In this document: in pieces, positions 1-6,046 of the stretch | How positions within the stretch are numbered: position 1 is the stretch's first letter | How the letters are laid out: each line of letters starts with the position of its first letter | Assembly (NCBI GenBank): GCA_030064795.1 | Contig: JASJEI010000393.1 | Coordinates: forward strand, 1-7,583 | Direction: 5' to 3' | DNA length: 7,583 bases | Origin: Pleurocapsa sp. MO_226.B13 | GTDB taxonomy: Bacteria > Cyanobacteriota > Cyanobacteriia > Cyanobacteriales > Xenococcaceae | Made by a program: the position numbers and the translations under genes | The notes under the pieces: generated by a model | Database searches by the model: none | Told to the model about the DNA's origin: nothing | What the model saw: the letters and a program-made list of their open reading frames with translations, nothing else

Positions 1-196
1 TTGAGCCAAAAAATTATCTTTGATTTTTTATTCTATAAGTAAACTTATGTATCTTTTTTAAATACTTAAAAGAGAAAGTGCTAGATTAATAATTGAAGTC
101 AAGAAGACTTCCCTGACAGAGATTACAGGTTTATCCATATTCAATTAAGGAGGTAGAAAAGTCTGTTTTATCTAATATCTGTCTCGTTAAATAAAA
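1..196. other. AT-rich non-coding upstream region with two small palindromes
   Basis: I see no credible gene here. Two short inverted repeats are visible. ATAAGT-AA-ACTTAT lies at 35-48 and is followed by a short T-run at about 54-59, so it could be a weak terminator of a gene to the left. GAAGTC-AAGAA-GACTTC lies at 95-111 with no T-run after it. A perfect Shine-Dalgarno-like AAGGAGGT at 147-154 has no ATG, GTG or TTG at a usable distance, so I do not call a gene from it. Confidence 0.5.
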
Positions 197-341
197 ACGG
201 CAACACCCATCTAAAAAGCTGATATTTCCTCAATTGGAAAATAGGGAGATAACCTACTGAATATTTTTATTTAGTGTCCCTCCGAATTGAGTTAGTTAAT
301 AAGAGGAAATCTCTCAGTTAGTCTAGCTTGGGTGTTGTTGT
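197..341. repeat. 145-nt strongly self-complementary element (candidate structured RNA or MITE)
   Basis: The ends pair over 13 positions: ACGGCAACACCCA (197-209) with TGGGTGTTGTTGT (329-341), including two G-U pairs. Inside come 217-222 with 314-319 (6 pairs, one G-U), ATTTCCTC (224-231) with GAGGAAAT (303-310), AATT (232-235) with AATT (285-288), AGGGA (243-247) with TCCCT (277-281), and a terminal hairpin 256-263 with 268-275 around a TTTT loop. Together they fold into one long bulged rod. On the minus strand the closing stem is followed directly by TTTTATTT, as at the end of a small RNA with an intrinsic terminator; on the + strand no T-run follows. I found no target-site duplication at its edges, so a MITE origin is only possible. 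No known RNA family is recognised. Confidence 0.55.
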
Positions 342-484
342 AATGAAGAGAAATCCCAGTCACTTCATGGGTGAGCAACCAGCACAACCACTAAAATCTT
401 TTTAGCAGCCGATCCACATCGAAAGAGAAACTACTGAGAAGCGATCTTCCTTTGTCTGAAACATCTTAAATTAATCTCTAATTT

Positions 485-498
485 GTAGAGTAGGCTAC
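485..498. promoter_or_regulatory. NtcA-like palindrome GTA-N8-TAC upstream of the aldehyde dehydrogenase gene
   Basis: GTAGAGTAGGCTAC matches the cyanobacterial nitrogen regulator consensus GTA-N8-TAC exactly. A TAN3T-type -10 candidate, TAGTTT, lies at 524-529, 25 bases downstream. That is slightly more than the usual spacing of about 20-24. A second -10-like word, TATAGT, lies at 503-508, almost touching the site. A match to six fixed bases is expected by chance fairly often in a region this long, so regulation by NtcA is a hypothesis. Confidence 0.35.
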
Positions 499-559
499 CA
501 AATATAGTTTACAAGTAAAGAAATAGTTTTGAATTCTTTGCTCCAATTGGGAAAAAGAC

Positions 560-567
560 AAGGAGGT
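560..567 (+). promoter_or_regulatory. Strong ribosome binding site for the aldehyde dehydrogenase gene
   Basis: AAGGAGGT is complementary to the 3' end of 16S rRNA. Its last base is 8 bases before the ATG at 576, which fixes this ATG as the start. Confidence 0.9.
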
Positions 568-575
568 AAAAATCA

Positions 576-2096
576 ATGGTTTTATCCGCGACGAAAAAAT
601 TAGATAATCGCCCCATTTTTCAATCTCGCTACGATAACTTTATTGGGGGTAAATGGGTGGCTCCACACAATCGTCAATATTCTGATAATCTTTCCCCTGT
701 AACTGGCAAGTCTCTTTGTCAAGTTCCTCGCTCCAGTGCAGAAGATATTGAATTAGCTCTCGATGCTGCTCATGCAGCTAAGGAGAAGTGGGGTAAAACG
801 AGCCTCAGCGCTCGCGCTCGCATTTTAAATAAAATTGCCGACCGCATGGAAGAAAACCTAGAAATGCTAGCCACAGCAGAAACCTGGGACAATGGTAAAC
901 CGATTCGAGAAACTACTGCTGCCGATCTTCCTTTGGCGATCGATCATTTCCGTTACTTTGCTGGCTGTATCCGCGCTCAAGAAGGTTCAATTGGTCAAAT
1001 TGATGGCGATACCGTTGCTTATCATTTCCACGAGCCGTTAGGGGTAGTGGGTCAAATTATTCCCTGGAATTTTCCCCTACTAATGGCAACTTGGAAATTA
1101 GCCCCAGCTTTGGCTGCGGGCAATTGTGTCGTCCTCAAACCAGCAGGTCCTACCCCTGCTTCCATTCTGGTGTTGATGGAACTAATTGCCGATTTACTGC
1201 CCGATGGCGTGGTCAATATCGTTAATGGTTCGGGAGCGCAAATCGGGAAGGCTCTTGCCACTAGTCCTCGGGTTGCCAAAGTAGCATTTACTGGGGAAAC
1301 TACCACAGGACGTTTAATCATGCAGTATGCGTCCCAGAATATTATTCCCGTAACTTTAGAACTTGGTGGTAAATCACCCAATGTTTTCTTAGAAGATGTT
1401 TGTGCCAAAGATGATGATTTCTTCGATAAAGCGATCGAAGGTTTTGTCATGTTTGCCCTCAATCAAGGAGAAGTTTGTACCTGTCCTTCTCGTGCTTTAA
1501 TTCAAGAATCGATTTACGAACAATTTATGGAAAAAGCCTTAGCTAGAGTAGCTCAGATCAAGCAAGGCAATCCTCTCGACTCGTCAACTATGCTGGGAGC
1601 GCAGGTATCGGCTAACCAAATGGAGAAGATTCAGTCCTATGTCGATCTGGGACGTTCTGAAGGTGCGGAGTGTTTAATTGGTGGGGAGCGAAATGTCCTA
1701 GATGGTGATTTACAAGACGGTTACTACTATAAACCTACCGTCTTTAAGGGTCACAATCAAATGCGGATCTTTCAAGAAGAAATATTTGGGCCTGTCTTAG
1801 CGGTGACTACTTTTAAAGATGAAGCGTCAGCTTTGCAGATTGCTAATGATACTCTCTATGGACTAGGTGCTGGAGTCTGGACGAGAGATATGAATACTGC
1901 TTATCGTTTGGGGCGCGGCATCCAAGCTGGTCGCGTTTGGACAAACTGTTATCACTTGTATCCTGCCCATGCTGCTTTTGGCGGTTATAAAGTGTCTGGC
2001 ATTGGTCGCGAAAATCACAAGATGATGCTAGAGCATTATCAGCAGACGAAAAACTTGTTAGTGAGCTACAGTCCTAAAGCAATGGGTTTCTTTTAA
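576..2096 (+). CDS. aldB: NAD(P)-dependent aldehyde dehydrogenase, AldB/ExaC/AcoD type
   Basis: This 506-residue cytoplasmic enzyme oxidises aldehydes such as acetaldehyde to the carboxylic acid with NAD(P)+. The whole ALDH fold is present at the usual length (about 505-512). Visible landmarks are PWNFP with the oxyanion Asn165, the cofactor-site VVLKPAG with Lys188, the FTGETTTG cofactor loop at 238-245, LELGGKSP with general base Glu262, [11 protein letters not shown] with catalytic Cys301, and EEIFGPV with Glu402. The C-terminal stretch from [17 protein letters not shown] to the end closely resembles E. coli AldB as I remember it. The Glu found after KPA in many NAD-specific ALDHs is Gly191 here, so NADP+ use is possible (inference). 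The start is fixed by the SD at 560-567. It is the first gene of an operon with the DUF779 gene, two bases downstream. The physiological substrate in this organism is unknown; detoxification of acetaldehyde or use of alcohols is likely. Confidence 0.95.
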   Translation: MVLSATKKLDNRPIFQSRYDNFIGGKWVAPHNRQYSDNLSPVTGKSLCQVPRSSAEDIELALDAAHAAKEKWGKTSLSARARILNKIADRMEENLEMLATAETWDNGKPIRETTAADLPLAIDHFRYFAGCIRAQEGSIGQIDGDTVAYHFHEPLGVVGQIIPWNFPLLMATWKLAPALAAGNCVVLKPAGPTPASILVLMELIADLLPDGVVNIVNGSGAQIGKALATSPRVAKVAFTGETTTGRLIMQYASQNIIPVTLELGGKSPNVFLEDVCAKDDDFFDKAIEGFVMFALNQGEVCTCPSRALIQESIYEQFMEKALARVAQIKQGNPLDSSTMLGAQVSANQMEKIQSYVDLGRSEGAECLIGGERNVLDGDLQDGYYYKPTVFKGHNQMRIFQEEIFGPVLAVTTFKDEASALQIANDTLYGLGAGVWTRDMNTAYRLGRGIQAGRVWTNCYHLYPAHAAFGGYKVSGIGRENHKMMLEHYQQTKNLLVSYSPKAMGFF

Positions 2097-2098
2097 AA

Positions 2099-2455
2099 AT
2101 GACTACTAAAAAAAATATCAAAAAAGTAATTGCTACTGATGCAGCACTCTTGTTAATCGAACAGCTAAAAGCCGAACATGGAGCGTTAATGTTTCACCAG
2201 TCTGGCGGCTGTTGTGATGGCAGTACCCCCATGTGTTTGACCGAGGGTGAGTTGATCATTGGTTCAGCAGATGTCTTACTCGGAGAAATTGGAGGATGCC
2301 CTTTTTATATCGGTGCGGCTCAATACGAATCCTGGAAACATACCCAGCTCATTATTGATGTCGCATCTGGCCCAGGAAATGATTTTTCTCTTGAAAGTGC
2401 TGATGGATTTCGTTTTCTGAGTCGTTCCCGTTTGTTGGTTGAAGACAAGGTTTAA
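2099..2455 (+). CDS. DUF779 family protein, partner of aldehyde dehydrogenase
   Basis: This small soluble protein of 118 residues has no signal peptide or membrane segment. The family signature FHQSGGCCDGSTPMC (residues 32-46) contains Cys38, Cys39 and Cys46, and a further Cys67 lies in IGGCPFYI. The arrangement suggests a metal or redox site, but that is inference. DUF779 genes are known to sit next to AldB/ExaC-type aldehyde dehydrogenases in many bacteria, and this pair repeats that pattern. The start is two bases after the dehydrogenase stop, and I see no clear Shine-Dalgarno (the preceding bases are T- and A-rich), so translation is probably coupled to the upstream gene. The biochemical role of the family is not something I can state. 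A helper or maturation role for the dehydrogenase is a reasonable guess from context. Family assignment is confident. Confidence 0.88.
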   Translation: MTTKKNIKKVIATDAALLLIEQLKAEHGALMFHQSGGCCDGSTPMCLTEGELIIGSADVLLGEIGGCPFYIGAAQYESWKHTQLIIDVASGPGNDFSLESADGFRFLSRSRLLVEDKV

Positions 2456-2472
2456 AACTCGTCGAATTGAAT

Positions 2473-2700
2473 CTAATTTTCTAAGTATCCTGTCAACTGC
2501 TCAAGCTTCCGTACTGACTCATCTTTATCAATCTCAACATCGGTCAACTGTTCGGACAAGCGATCGCGCCTTACCTCCATACCCAACATCTGAGAAGTAC
2601 TACCCCTACCCAGGCGATAGGCAATTCTCAGTATTTCTCGCTGCTGTTCCAGGGTTTCTAATTGGGAAGTGAGTAAGTTATGCTTGCGTTTGACAGCTTC
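2473..2700 (-). pseudogene. Degenerate 3' end of an unrecognised coiled-coil-like gene
   Basis: Read on the minus strand, 75 sense codons run to a TAG stop at 2473-2475. The protein is rich in Glu, Arg, Lys, Leu and Gln (for example QLETLEQQREILRIAYRLG and RRDRLSEQLTDVEIDKDES) and looks like amphipathic helices or a coiled coil. An in-frame TAA lies just upstream at 2701-2703 and another stop lies at 2710-2712. A different frame (GAA GAT AGG ATC GAT TTA GTT AGA TTA, read leftward from 2727) could supply helical residues if there is a frameshift near 2700. There is no plausible start codon or ribosome binding site. It ends 18 bases from the convergent DUF779 gene. The upstream half would lie where the group II intron now begins, so this is probably the tail of a gene cut off by rearrangement. 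Its family is unknown to me, and chance open frame cannot be excluded. Confidence 0.45.
2560..2567. repeat. HIP1 octamer GCGATCGC
   Basis: This is the highly iterated palindrome typical of many cyanobacterial genomes. It lies inside the degenerate minus-strand coding fragment and supports a cyanobacterial host. Confidence 0.8.
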
Positions 2701-2727
2701 TTAATCTAACTAAATCGATCCTATCTT

Positions 2728-2742
2728 CCTATCCCGAATAGG
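2728..2742. repeat. Short inverted repeat across the intron 3' junction
   Basis: CCTAT-CCCGA-ATAGG is a perfect 5-bp stem with a 5-base loop. It straddles the predicted boundary between the intron and its 3' exon. It is too short for a terminator and may be chance or a scar of the event that joined the intron to this flank. Confidence 0.35.
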
Positions 2743-2781
2743 TAGAGTCGAGGGAAGCTATGATGCTTCGCCCCTCTCTGT
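2742..2781 (-). ncRNA. Group II intron domain VI with bulged branch-point A
   Basis: The minus strand forms a stem of AGAG (2779-2776) with CTCT (2747-2744), GGGG (2774-2771) with CCTC (2753-2750), and GAAGC (2769-2765) with GCTTC (2758-2754). A2748 is bulged beside G2749. It is the seventh base from a 3' end at 2742 (eighth if the end is 2741), which is the normal branch-point distance. This supports an intact 3' splice site. Confidence 0.8.
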
Positions 2782-2818
2782 GAAATCTGGACGTGCCTCT
2801 TTCGATGCATCCAGCTTC
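2782..2818 (-). ncRNA. Group II intron domain V (catalytic core), slightly non-canonical
   Basis: The minus strand reads GA-AGC-TGGA-TGCATC-GAAA-GAGGCA-CG-TCCA-GATTTC. It has the catalytic AGC triad, the lower TGGA/TCCA stem, the two-base CG bulge, the upper stem and the GAAA tetraloop in the standard order. Two departures are seen. An extra A sits in the strand opposite the AGC triad (GATT where GTT is usual), making the domain 37 bases rather than about 34. There is also one A-G mismatch in the upper stem. Whether these lower activity cannot be told from sequence. Confidence 0.8.
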
Positions 2819-2826
2819 CGAAAACC

Positions 2827-4464
2827 TTAATCTTTCCGATTTTTGCTCATATGAACATAATGGTGACAGCTTCTGTGAATTGCTAAGAGGTTCTTATCGT
2901 CCCAGTTGCCGTGATTTCCATCAATGTGATGTAATTCTACTTTTTCTCCTTCGAGAAATTTCAAACCACAATATCCACATGAATGACTTTGTTTTCTGAG
3001 TGCCTTAGCTGTTGTACCTTCGTAGAGGACACTGTTTCTCTTTGACCAATAGTTAACGTCTCCGTCAAAAGGTGATTTATTCCCTTTGACATTGACGAAT
3101 TTGTTCTCGGAGTAACCAACGTTTGGGAAAGCTCTTTTTACCATCTCTTTTGCTTGGTATCGATTGACGGTCTTTTGTTTTAAGAACACTTTGAATGTTC
3201 TGTGGTCTAAGTCCCATAAACTGAACCTCGAACCGTCCATTTTGCAGGATTTATGATAATTTCGCCATCCTCTAACGACTGGTGCTAGTTTTGACACCTT
3301 TGTTTCCGCACCATAATTAGAGTTGTTAACGATGTGTTTAACTTTAGAACGGAAAGCTTTGAAGTTATCCTCACTAGGAACACTCCTGAACTTTCCGTTG
3401 CCTTTCTGAACATAAAAATGCCATCCAAGGAAATTAAAACCATCTGTCGAGGCTGTTACCTTTGTTTTCAGAGGGCTAACGTTCATCCCTCTTTCAGCTA
3501 GAAATTCTTCAACTTTGGCAAGTAGTTCTTCAGCACTATCTTGTGGTTTGAGAATGAAAACCATGTCGTCCGCATACCTTATACATTTGGAACTTATAAT
3601 TCCGTCTGTTCCTTTGAATTCCCCTATCTTTTCTATTCCGTTAAGTGCAATGTTGGCAAGTAACGGGCTAATGACTCCGCCCTGGGGAGTTCCTTGTTTG
3701 GGGAATTTAGGGTTAATGCCACTCTTGAGACATTTGCGTAAACCGCCTAGAATGAACTCAGGGGCAATAACCCTGTCTAAGATAGCTTTATGACTTATTC
3801 TGTCGAAGCATTTTTCGATGTCTATTTCTAGGACTCGTTTGTTCATTCCGTTACAGAGACTGCGAAGGTTGTTGAACAGGAGTTTTTGAGCATCATGTGT
3901 GCTTCTTCCTGGTCTAAACCCGTAGCTTCGCGCATGGAACGTTGCTTCTTGTGCTGGTTCTAGAGCGTATTTGACAAGACATTGCCATGCTCTATCAGCA
4001 ATTGTGGGAACTTTTAATAGTCGTTTCGTGCCATCCTTTTTAGGGATGGGAATTTCACGTAAACCTTGATGTTGCCAAGTCTTGTAGTTTTCCTTAAGAA
4101 TTGTTTCTAACTCGAAACGTTGCTTAAAGGTTAAGGACTTTTTGCCATCAACCCCTGCCGTCTTTTTACCCTGATTTAGTTGGGTTACTTGCCGAATTGC
4201 TAGCATTCTTGCTGAGTGAGAGGAGAGAACGAGTTTCTGAAGCCTTCTAGCTTTTGCCTTGTCTCCTTCTCTAACCGCTTTAAATATTCTTCTTTGAAGT
4301 CGGAATAATACTTTCTGGAATTTCTTCCAGTTGGCGAATTCCCATTCATCGCTATAACTGAGAACACGATTTTGGAGGTTGCCTCCAAAACGTGAGGGGC
4401 TGTCACTTGAACCCAGTTCAAGTGCTTGTACGCCCCGTGAGATGTCCGTTGTGTTATGCGTCAT
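2827..4464 (-). CDS. Group II intron-encoded protein: reverse transcriptase, maturase, HNH endonuclease
   Basis: This 545-residue protein binds the intron RNA, helps it splice, nicks the target DNA and copies the intron into it. Domains in order: an N-terminal RT0-type region (about 40-110, with NQGKKTAGVDG at 97-107), RT fingers and palm (about 135-350) with YGFRPGRSTHDA at 181-192, EIDIEKCFDRI at 213-223, QGTPQGGVISPLLANIAL at 257-274, the polymerase motif YADD at 297-300 and FNFLGWHF at 343-350, then the maturase (X) domain around 370-450 with VVRGWRNYHKSCK at 396-408. The HNH nuclease at the C-terminus has CGYC (496-499), ELHHIDGNHGN (510-520) and RSCHHYVH (531-538). All key residues are intact, so the protein may be active. 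The ATG is preceded by AAGGACAGG at a suitable distance. The stop lies 8 bases before domain V. The architecture fits the chloroplast-like class. Confidence 0.96.
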   Translation of the reverse strand: MTHNTTDISRGVQALELGSSDSPSRFGGNLQNRVLSYSDEWEFANWKKFQKVLFRLQRRIFKAVREGDKAKARRLQKLVLSSHSARMLAIRQVTQLNQGKKTAGVDGKKSLTFKQRFELETILKENYKTWQHQGLREIPIPKKDGTKRLLKVPTIADRAWQCLVKYALEPAQEATFHARSYGFRPGRSTHDAQKLLFNNLRSLCNGMNKRVLEIDIEKCFDRISHKAILDRVIAPEFILGGLRKCLKSGINPKFPKQGTPQGGVISPLLANIALNGIEKIGEFKGTDGIISSKCIRYADDMVFILKPQDSAEELLAKVEEFLAERGMNVSPLKTKVTASTDGFNFLGWHFYVQKGNGKFRSVPSEDNFKAFRSKVKHIVNNSNYGAETKVSKLAPVVRGWRNYHKSCKMDGSRFSLWDLDHRTFKVFLKQKTVNRYQAKEMVKRAFPNVGYSENKFVNVKGNKSPFDGDVNYWSKRNSVLYEGTTAKALRKQSHSCGYCGLKFLEGEKVELHHIDGNHGNWDDKNLLAIHRSCHHYVHMSKNRKD

Positions 4465-5031
4465 AAATCCTGTCCTTCAACTTACGAACATTTTCTGATC
4501 TCCTTTTGGCAATTACGCCTCATCCTACCCGTAGTCAGGGTTTCCGATCCTCGTTTATCCTATTAGAGTTTCGACAACACTCTAAACCTGATGCTACGTT
4601 TTTATTCGTTCAGATGGTTAGATAACTGATGTTTTAGGGCGGTTCACTTTGCCTGTTACCTTCTCAGAGAAGCAGCTTTCCATTTAACGATGCTGCGAGA
4701 ATAAGCGGTAACGAAGTCCATATTGTGAATTTCAGATTATGGCTTGGACTTAAGACACTTTTCTAGAACCTGTTTTACCCATGACATCTCCCTGTTAGCG
4801 GTAGTGTGGCTATCTGCTTTACCTCTAATTCCGCCCTGTTGCACGCTTTACCCTGTAGAATTCCGAGTCTACTCAGTAGTGCCAGATAAGGAGTCATCTT
4901 TCTCTTAGACGGTGGGACTTTAACCCACATCCAACACATCCGTTAGAGCTACATACGGTTTTCTCTCCGTCATCACTCCGAAGGTTCTACCCCTCTAGTT
5001 TCTAGAGGCTCGCATCTTCAACGAATCGCAC
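4465..5031 (-). ncRNA. Group II intron 5' ribozyme domains (I to part of IV) with EBS1 and EBS2
   Basis: This 567-base stretch has no gene and is the folded 5' part of the intron. EBS1 can be read as TAAATG (minus, 4686-4681) in the loop of a GCAGC/GCTGC hairpin. It pairs with the last six exon bases CATTTG (one terminal G-U). EBS2 can be read as AGCC (minus, 4744-4741) in the loop of an AAGTCC/GGACTT hairpin, and pairs with GGCT just upstream of IBS1 in the exon. Near the 5' end CCTCTAG-AAA-CTAGAGG forms a stem. These pairings fix the 5' junction at 5031/5032. Confidence 0.8.
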
Positions 5032-5487
5032 CAAATGCAGCCCTTTAGCTGCTTGATTGGAAATCGCGCCTATTCCTGTTGTTCTTCGACGATTCCCCGA
5101 GAGAAATCCTAGACATATATGGACAGTCTTATCTTTAAGTGATCTCAAAAAGCCGACAATTAATGGTTCTTGAAGACTGTCCATATATGTCCTAGATTCT
5201 TGTAGCCCTAAATCTAGCTCCGTTTTATCCTGAATCGCTAGCACTATCTGATGTTCTTTTATCCTTTCGATTGTTGCTTTGGTATGGGCAGATATGATCG
5301 ATGATGCTTTGATTCTCTTATTTGCCCAAAATTCATAAGTCGCTTCCATTGCTGCTGTGTCTCTACTGGCCTGGGGTACGCTCTCATTCGGCTGGGCTGC
5401 TAAATCTTCAACTATTGTCACTAATCTTTTATTTCTTCGTCGAGCGCCTAAATCTGCCCCTGATAATTCTTCTGATGCCCACGTCAT
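5032..5487 (-). pseudogene. Truncated IS4/Tn5-like transposase (N-terminal part), cut by the intron and carrying a MITE
   Basis: This is the N-terminal third of a DDE transposase. MTWASEELSGADLGARRRNK and the following helices match the DNA-binding N-terminus of the Tn5-like IS4 group. VLAIQDKTELDL (82-93) carries the first catalytic Asp (Asp87). TTGIGAISNQAAKGLHL (136-152) is the next conserved strand region. After Leu152 the frame enters the intron and stops ten codons later. The other two catalytic residues and the C-terminal domain are absent, both here and beyond the intron. Residues 100-125 are encoded exactly by the 78-bp MITE-like insert. The insert plus its duplication is 83 bp, so the segments before and after it would be out of frame without it, and the gene probably carries another indel. 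The ATG start is supported by family alignment and an in-frame TAA 12 codons upstream. No function is expected. Confidence 0.85.
5108..5195. mobile_element. 78-bp MITE-like element with 18-bp perfect TIRs and CCTAG duplication
   Basis: ACATATATGGACAGTCTT (5113-5130) is repeated as its exact reverse complement at 5173-5190. CCTAG flanks both sides (5108-5112 and 5191-5195). The 42-bp core has no gene. This is the form of a non-autonomous miniature transposon. CCTAG could also be read as a 4-bp CTAG duplication of the kind IS5-like elements make, but then the repeats become asymmetric, so the 5-bp reading is simpler. It lies inside the transposase fragment and leaves the frame open. Confidence 0.75.
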
Positions 5488-5798
5488 TTTCTCTGACTCG
5501 ACCAGAAGCTTTTTGAGTTCTTACTCTAATCTTCTTGAATTTTTGTTTCTTTTTTGTTAGCTTTTATCCTTCAATACCTTATTCTATAAAGGTTTCAGCT
5601 TGATTAACCCTTATTTTACTCCTCTTTACTCTCCTCAATTTACTGTTACTTTATTTTCTCTTTTCTTAAGCAAATTATTGATTTTTGTAAAATTATCGCT
5701 TTGCTTTTCTTTACTATTCTATTCTCTTTTTCTCTATTTCCTTACTACTTCTACCTTGCATAAATTATTTAATTGTTAAGTAAAATGTGACTAAGGGA
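5488..5798. other. Non-coding, strongly pyrimidine-rich tract upstream of the transposase fragment
   Basis: From about 5515 to 5760 the + strand is mostly T and C with very few G, with runs such as CTTTTTCTCTATTTCC; the minus strand is correspondingly A+G-rich. There is no sustained open frame of protein-like composition. The outer end of the IS should lie somewhere in 5490-5600, but I could not identify its terminal inverted repeat, since the opposite end of the IS is missing. Confidence 0.45.
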
Positions 5799-5814
5799 TA
5801 GCCCTACGGGGCTA
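5799..5814. repeat. REP-like hairpin with UACG tetraloop
   Basis: TAGCCC-TACG-GGGCTA is a perfect 6-bp stem closed by a C(UACG)G loop, an extra-stable tetraloop type. There is no T-run after it on the + strand, so it is not a classical terminator. It stands out as a GC-rich palindrome in AT-rich spacer and could be a dispersed repeat or an RNA-stabilising hairpin. Confidence 0.6.
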
Positions 5815-6046
5815 GAACTCGCTCAAAATACTCTAAACGGATATCGCCATTTATCGATCTTAATGGCTTCAGCTACCATCATAATTGGCTTCATAATTTG
5901 TTGATTGCTAGCTCCATGAATGGTCGCAAAACCCTTCAATCTGATTGACCACAAAATCCGTTAGAACCAGTTTGCTGATGCTGAAGCCTATATTGTATTC
6001 GCTAGAATCATTGTAGGTAGTTCACAGCGAGAAGTTGCCAGTAACA
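5815..6046. other. Spacer before pckA with a possible decayed minus-strand coding remnant
   Basis: No intact gene is seen. On the minus strand 5826-5960 is open for 45 codons ending in a TGA at 5823-5825, with a somewhat protein-like reading (for example KGFATIHGASNQQIMKP). It is bounded upstream by a TAA and has no good start, so it may be a decayed gene end or chance. The pckA promoter should lie here, but no convincing -10/-35 pair stands out. A weak AGAAG at 6031-6035 precedes the pckA ATG. Confidence 0.3.

Larger units (their letters stand above)
2742..5031 (-). mobile_element. Group II intron (chloroplast-like class) with encoded RT-maturase-HNH
   Basis: On the minus strand the element starts with GTGCGATTCG at 5031, the usual group II 5' end, and finishes with CTAC at 2742. 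The 3' end could be 2741, because the exact last base depends on the CTAC/CTACC choice. The total length is about 2290 bases. The intron protein lies in domain IV, the 5' ribozyme domains in 4465-5031, and domains V and VI after the protein gene. The element moves by splicing as a lariat and reverse splicing into DNA with the help of its protein. Its 5' target lies inside an IS4-type transposase gene, and the EBS sequences match that exon. The 3' flank is not recognisable as the other half of the same gene. Confidence 0.92.

Noticed and set aside
147..165. Perfect Shine-Dalgarno AAGGAGGT followed by a possible CTG-started 19-codon frame
   Set aside because: No ATG, GTG or TTG at a proper distance; the frame is short and runs into the structured element. 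Probably chance or a relic.
1052..1462. 136-codon open frame on the minus strand
   Set aside because: It lies entirely inside the aldehyde dehydrogenase gene and is an antisense shadow of its codons.
2439..2672. 77-codon + strand frame overlapping the end of the DUF779 gene
   Set aside because: No ribosome binding site, unlike any family I know; the minus-strand reading of the same DNA looks more protein-like.
2793..2999. 68-codon + strand frame
   Set aside because: Antisense to the intron domain V and the HNH end of the intron protein.
3515..3793. 92-codon + strand frame
   Set aside because: Antisense shadow of the reverse transcriptase palm region.
4200..4421. 73-codon minus-strand frame
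   Set aside because: Alternative frame inside the N-terminus of the intron protein, whose own frame has clear domain similarity.
5109..5197. The inverted repeat as a transcription terminator or attenuator
   Set aside because: The loop would be over 40 bases, no T-run follows on either strand, and the flanking CCTAG duplication fits transposition better.
5322..5560. Two overlapping + strand frames of 64 and 67 codons
   Set aside because: Antisense to the transposase N-terminus and extending into the T/C-rich spacer; no supporting start signals.
5826..5960. 45-codon minus-strand open stretch treated as a gene
   Set aside because: Bounded by stops with no start or ribosome binding site; such a length is expected by chance in this composition, so it is noted only as a possible remnant.
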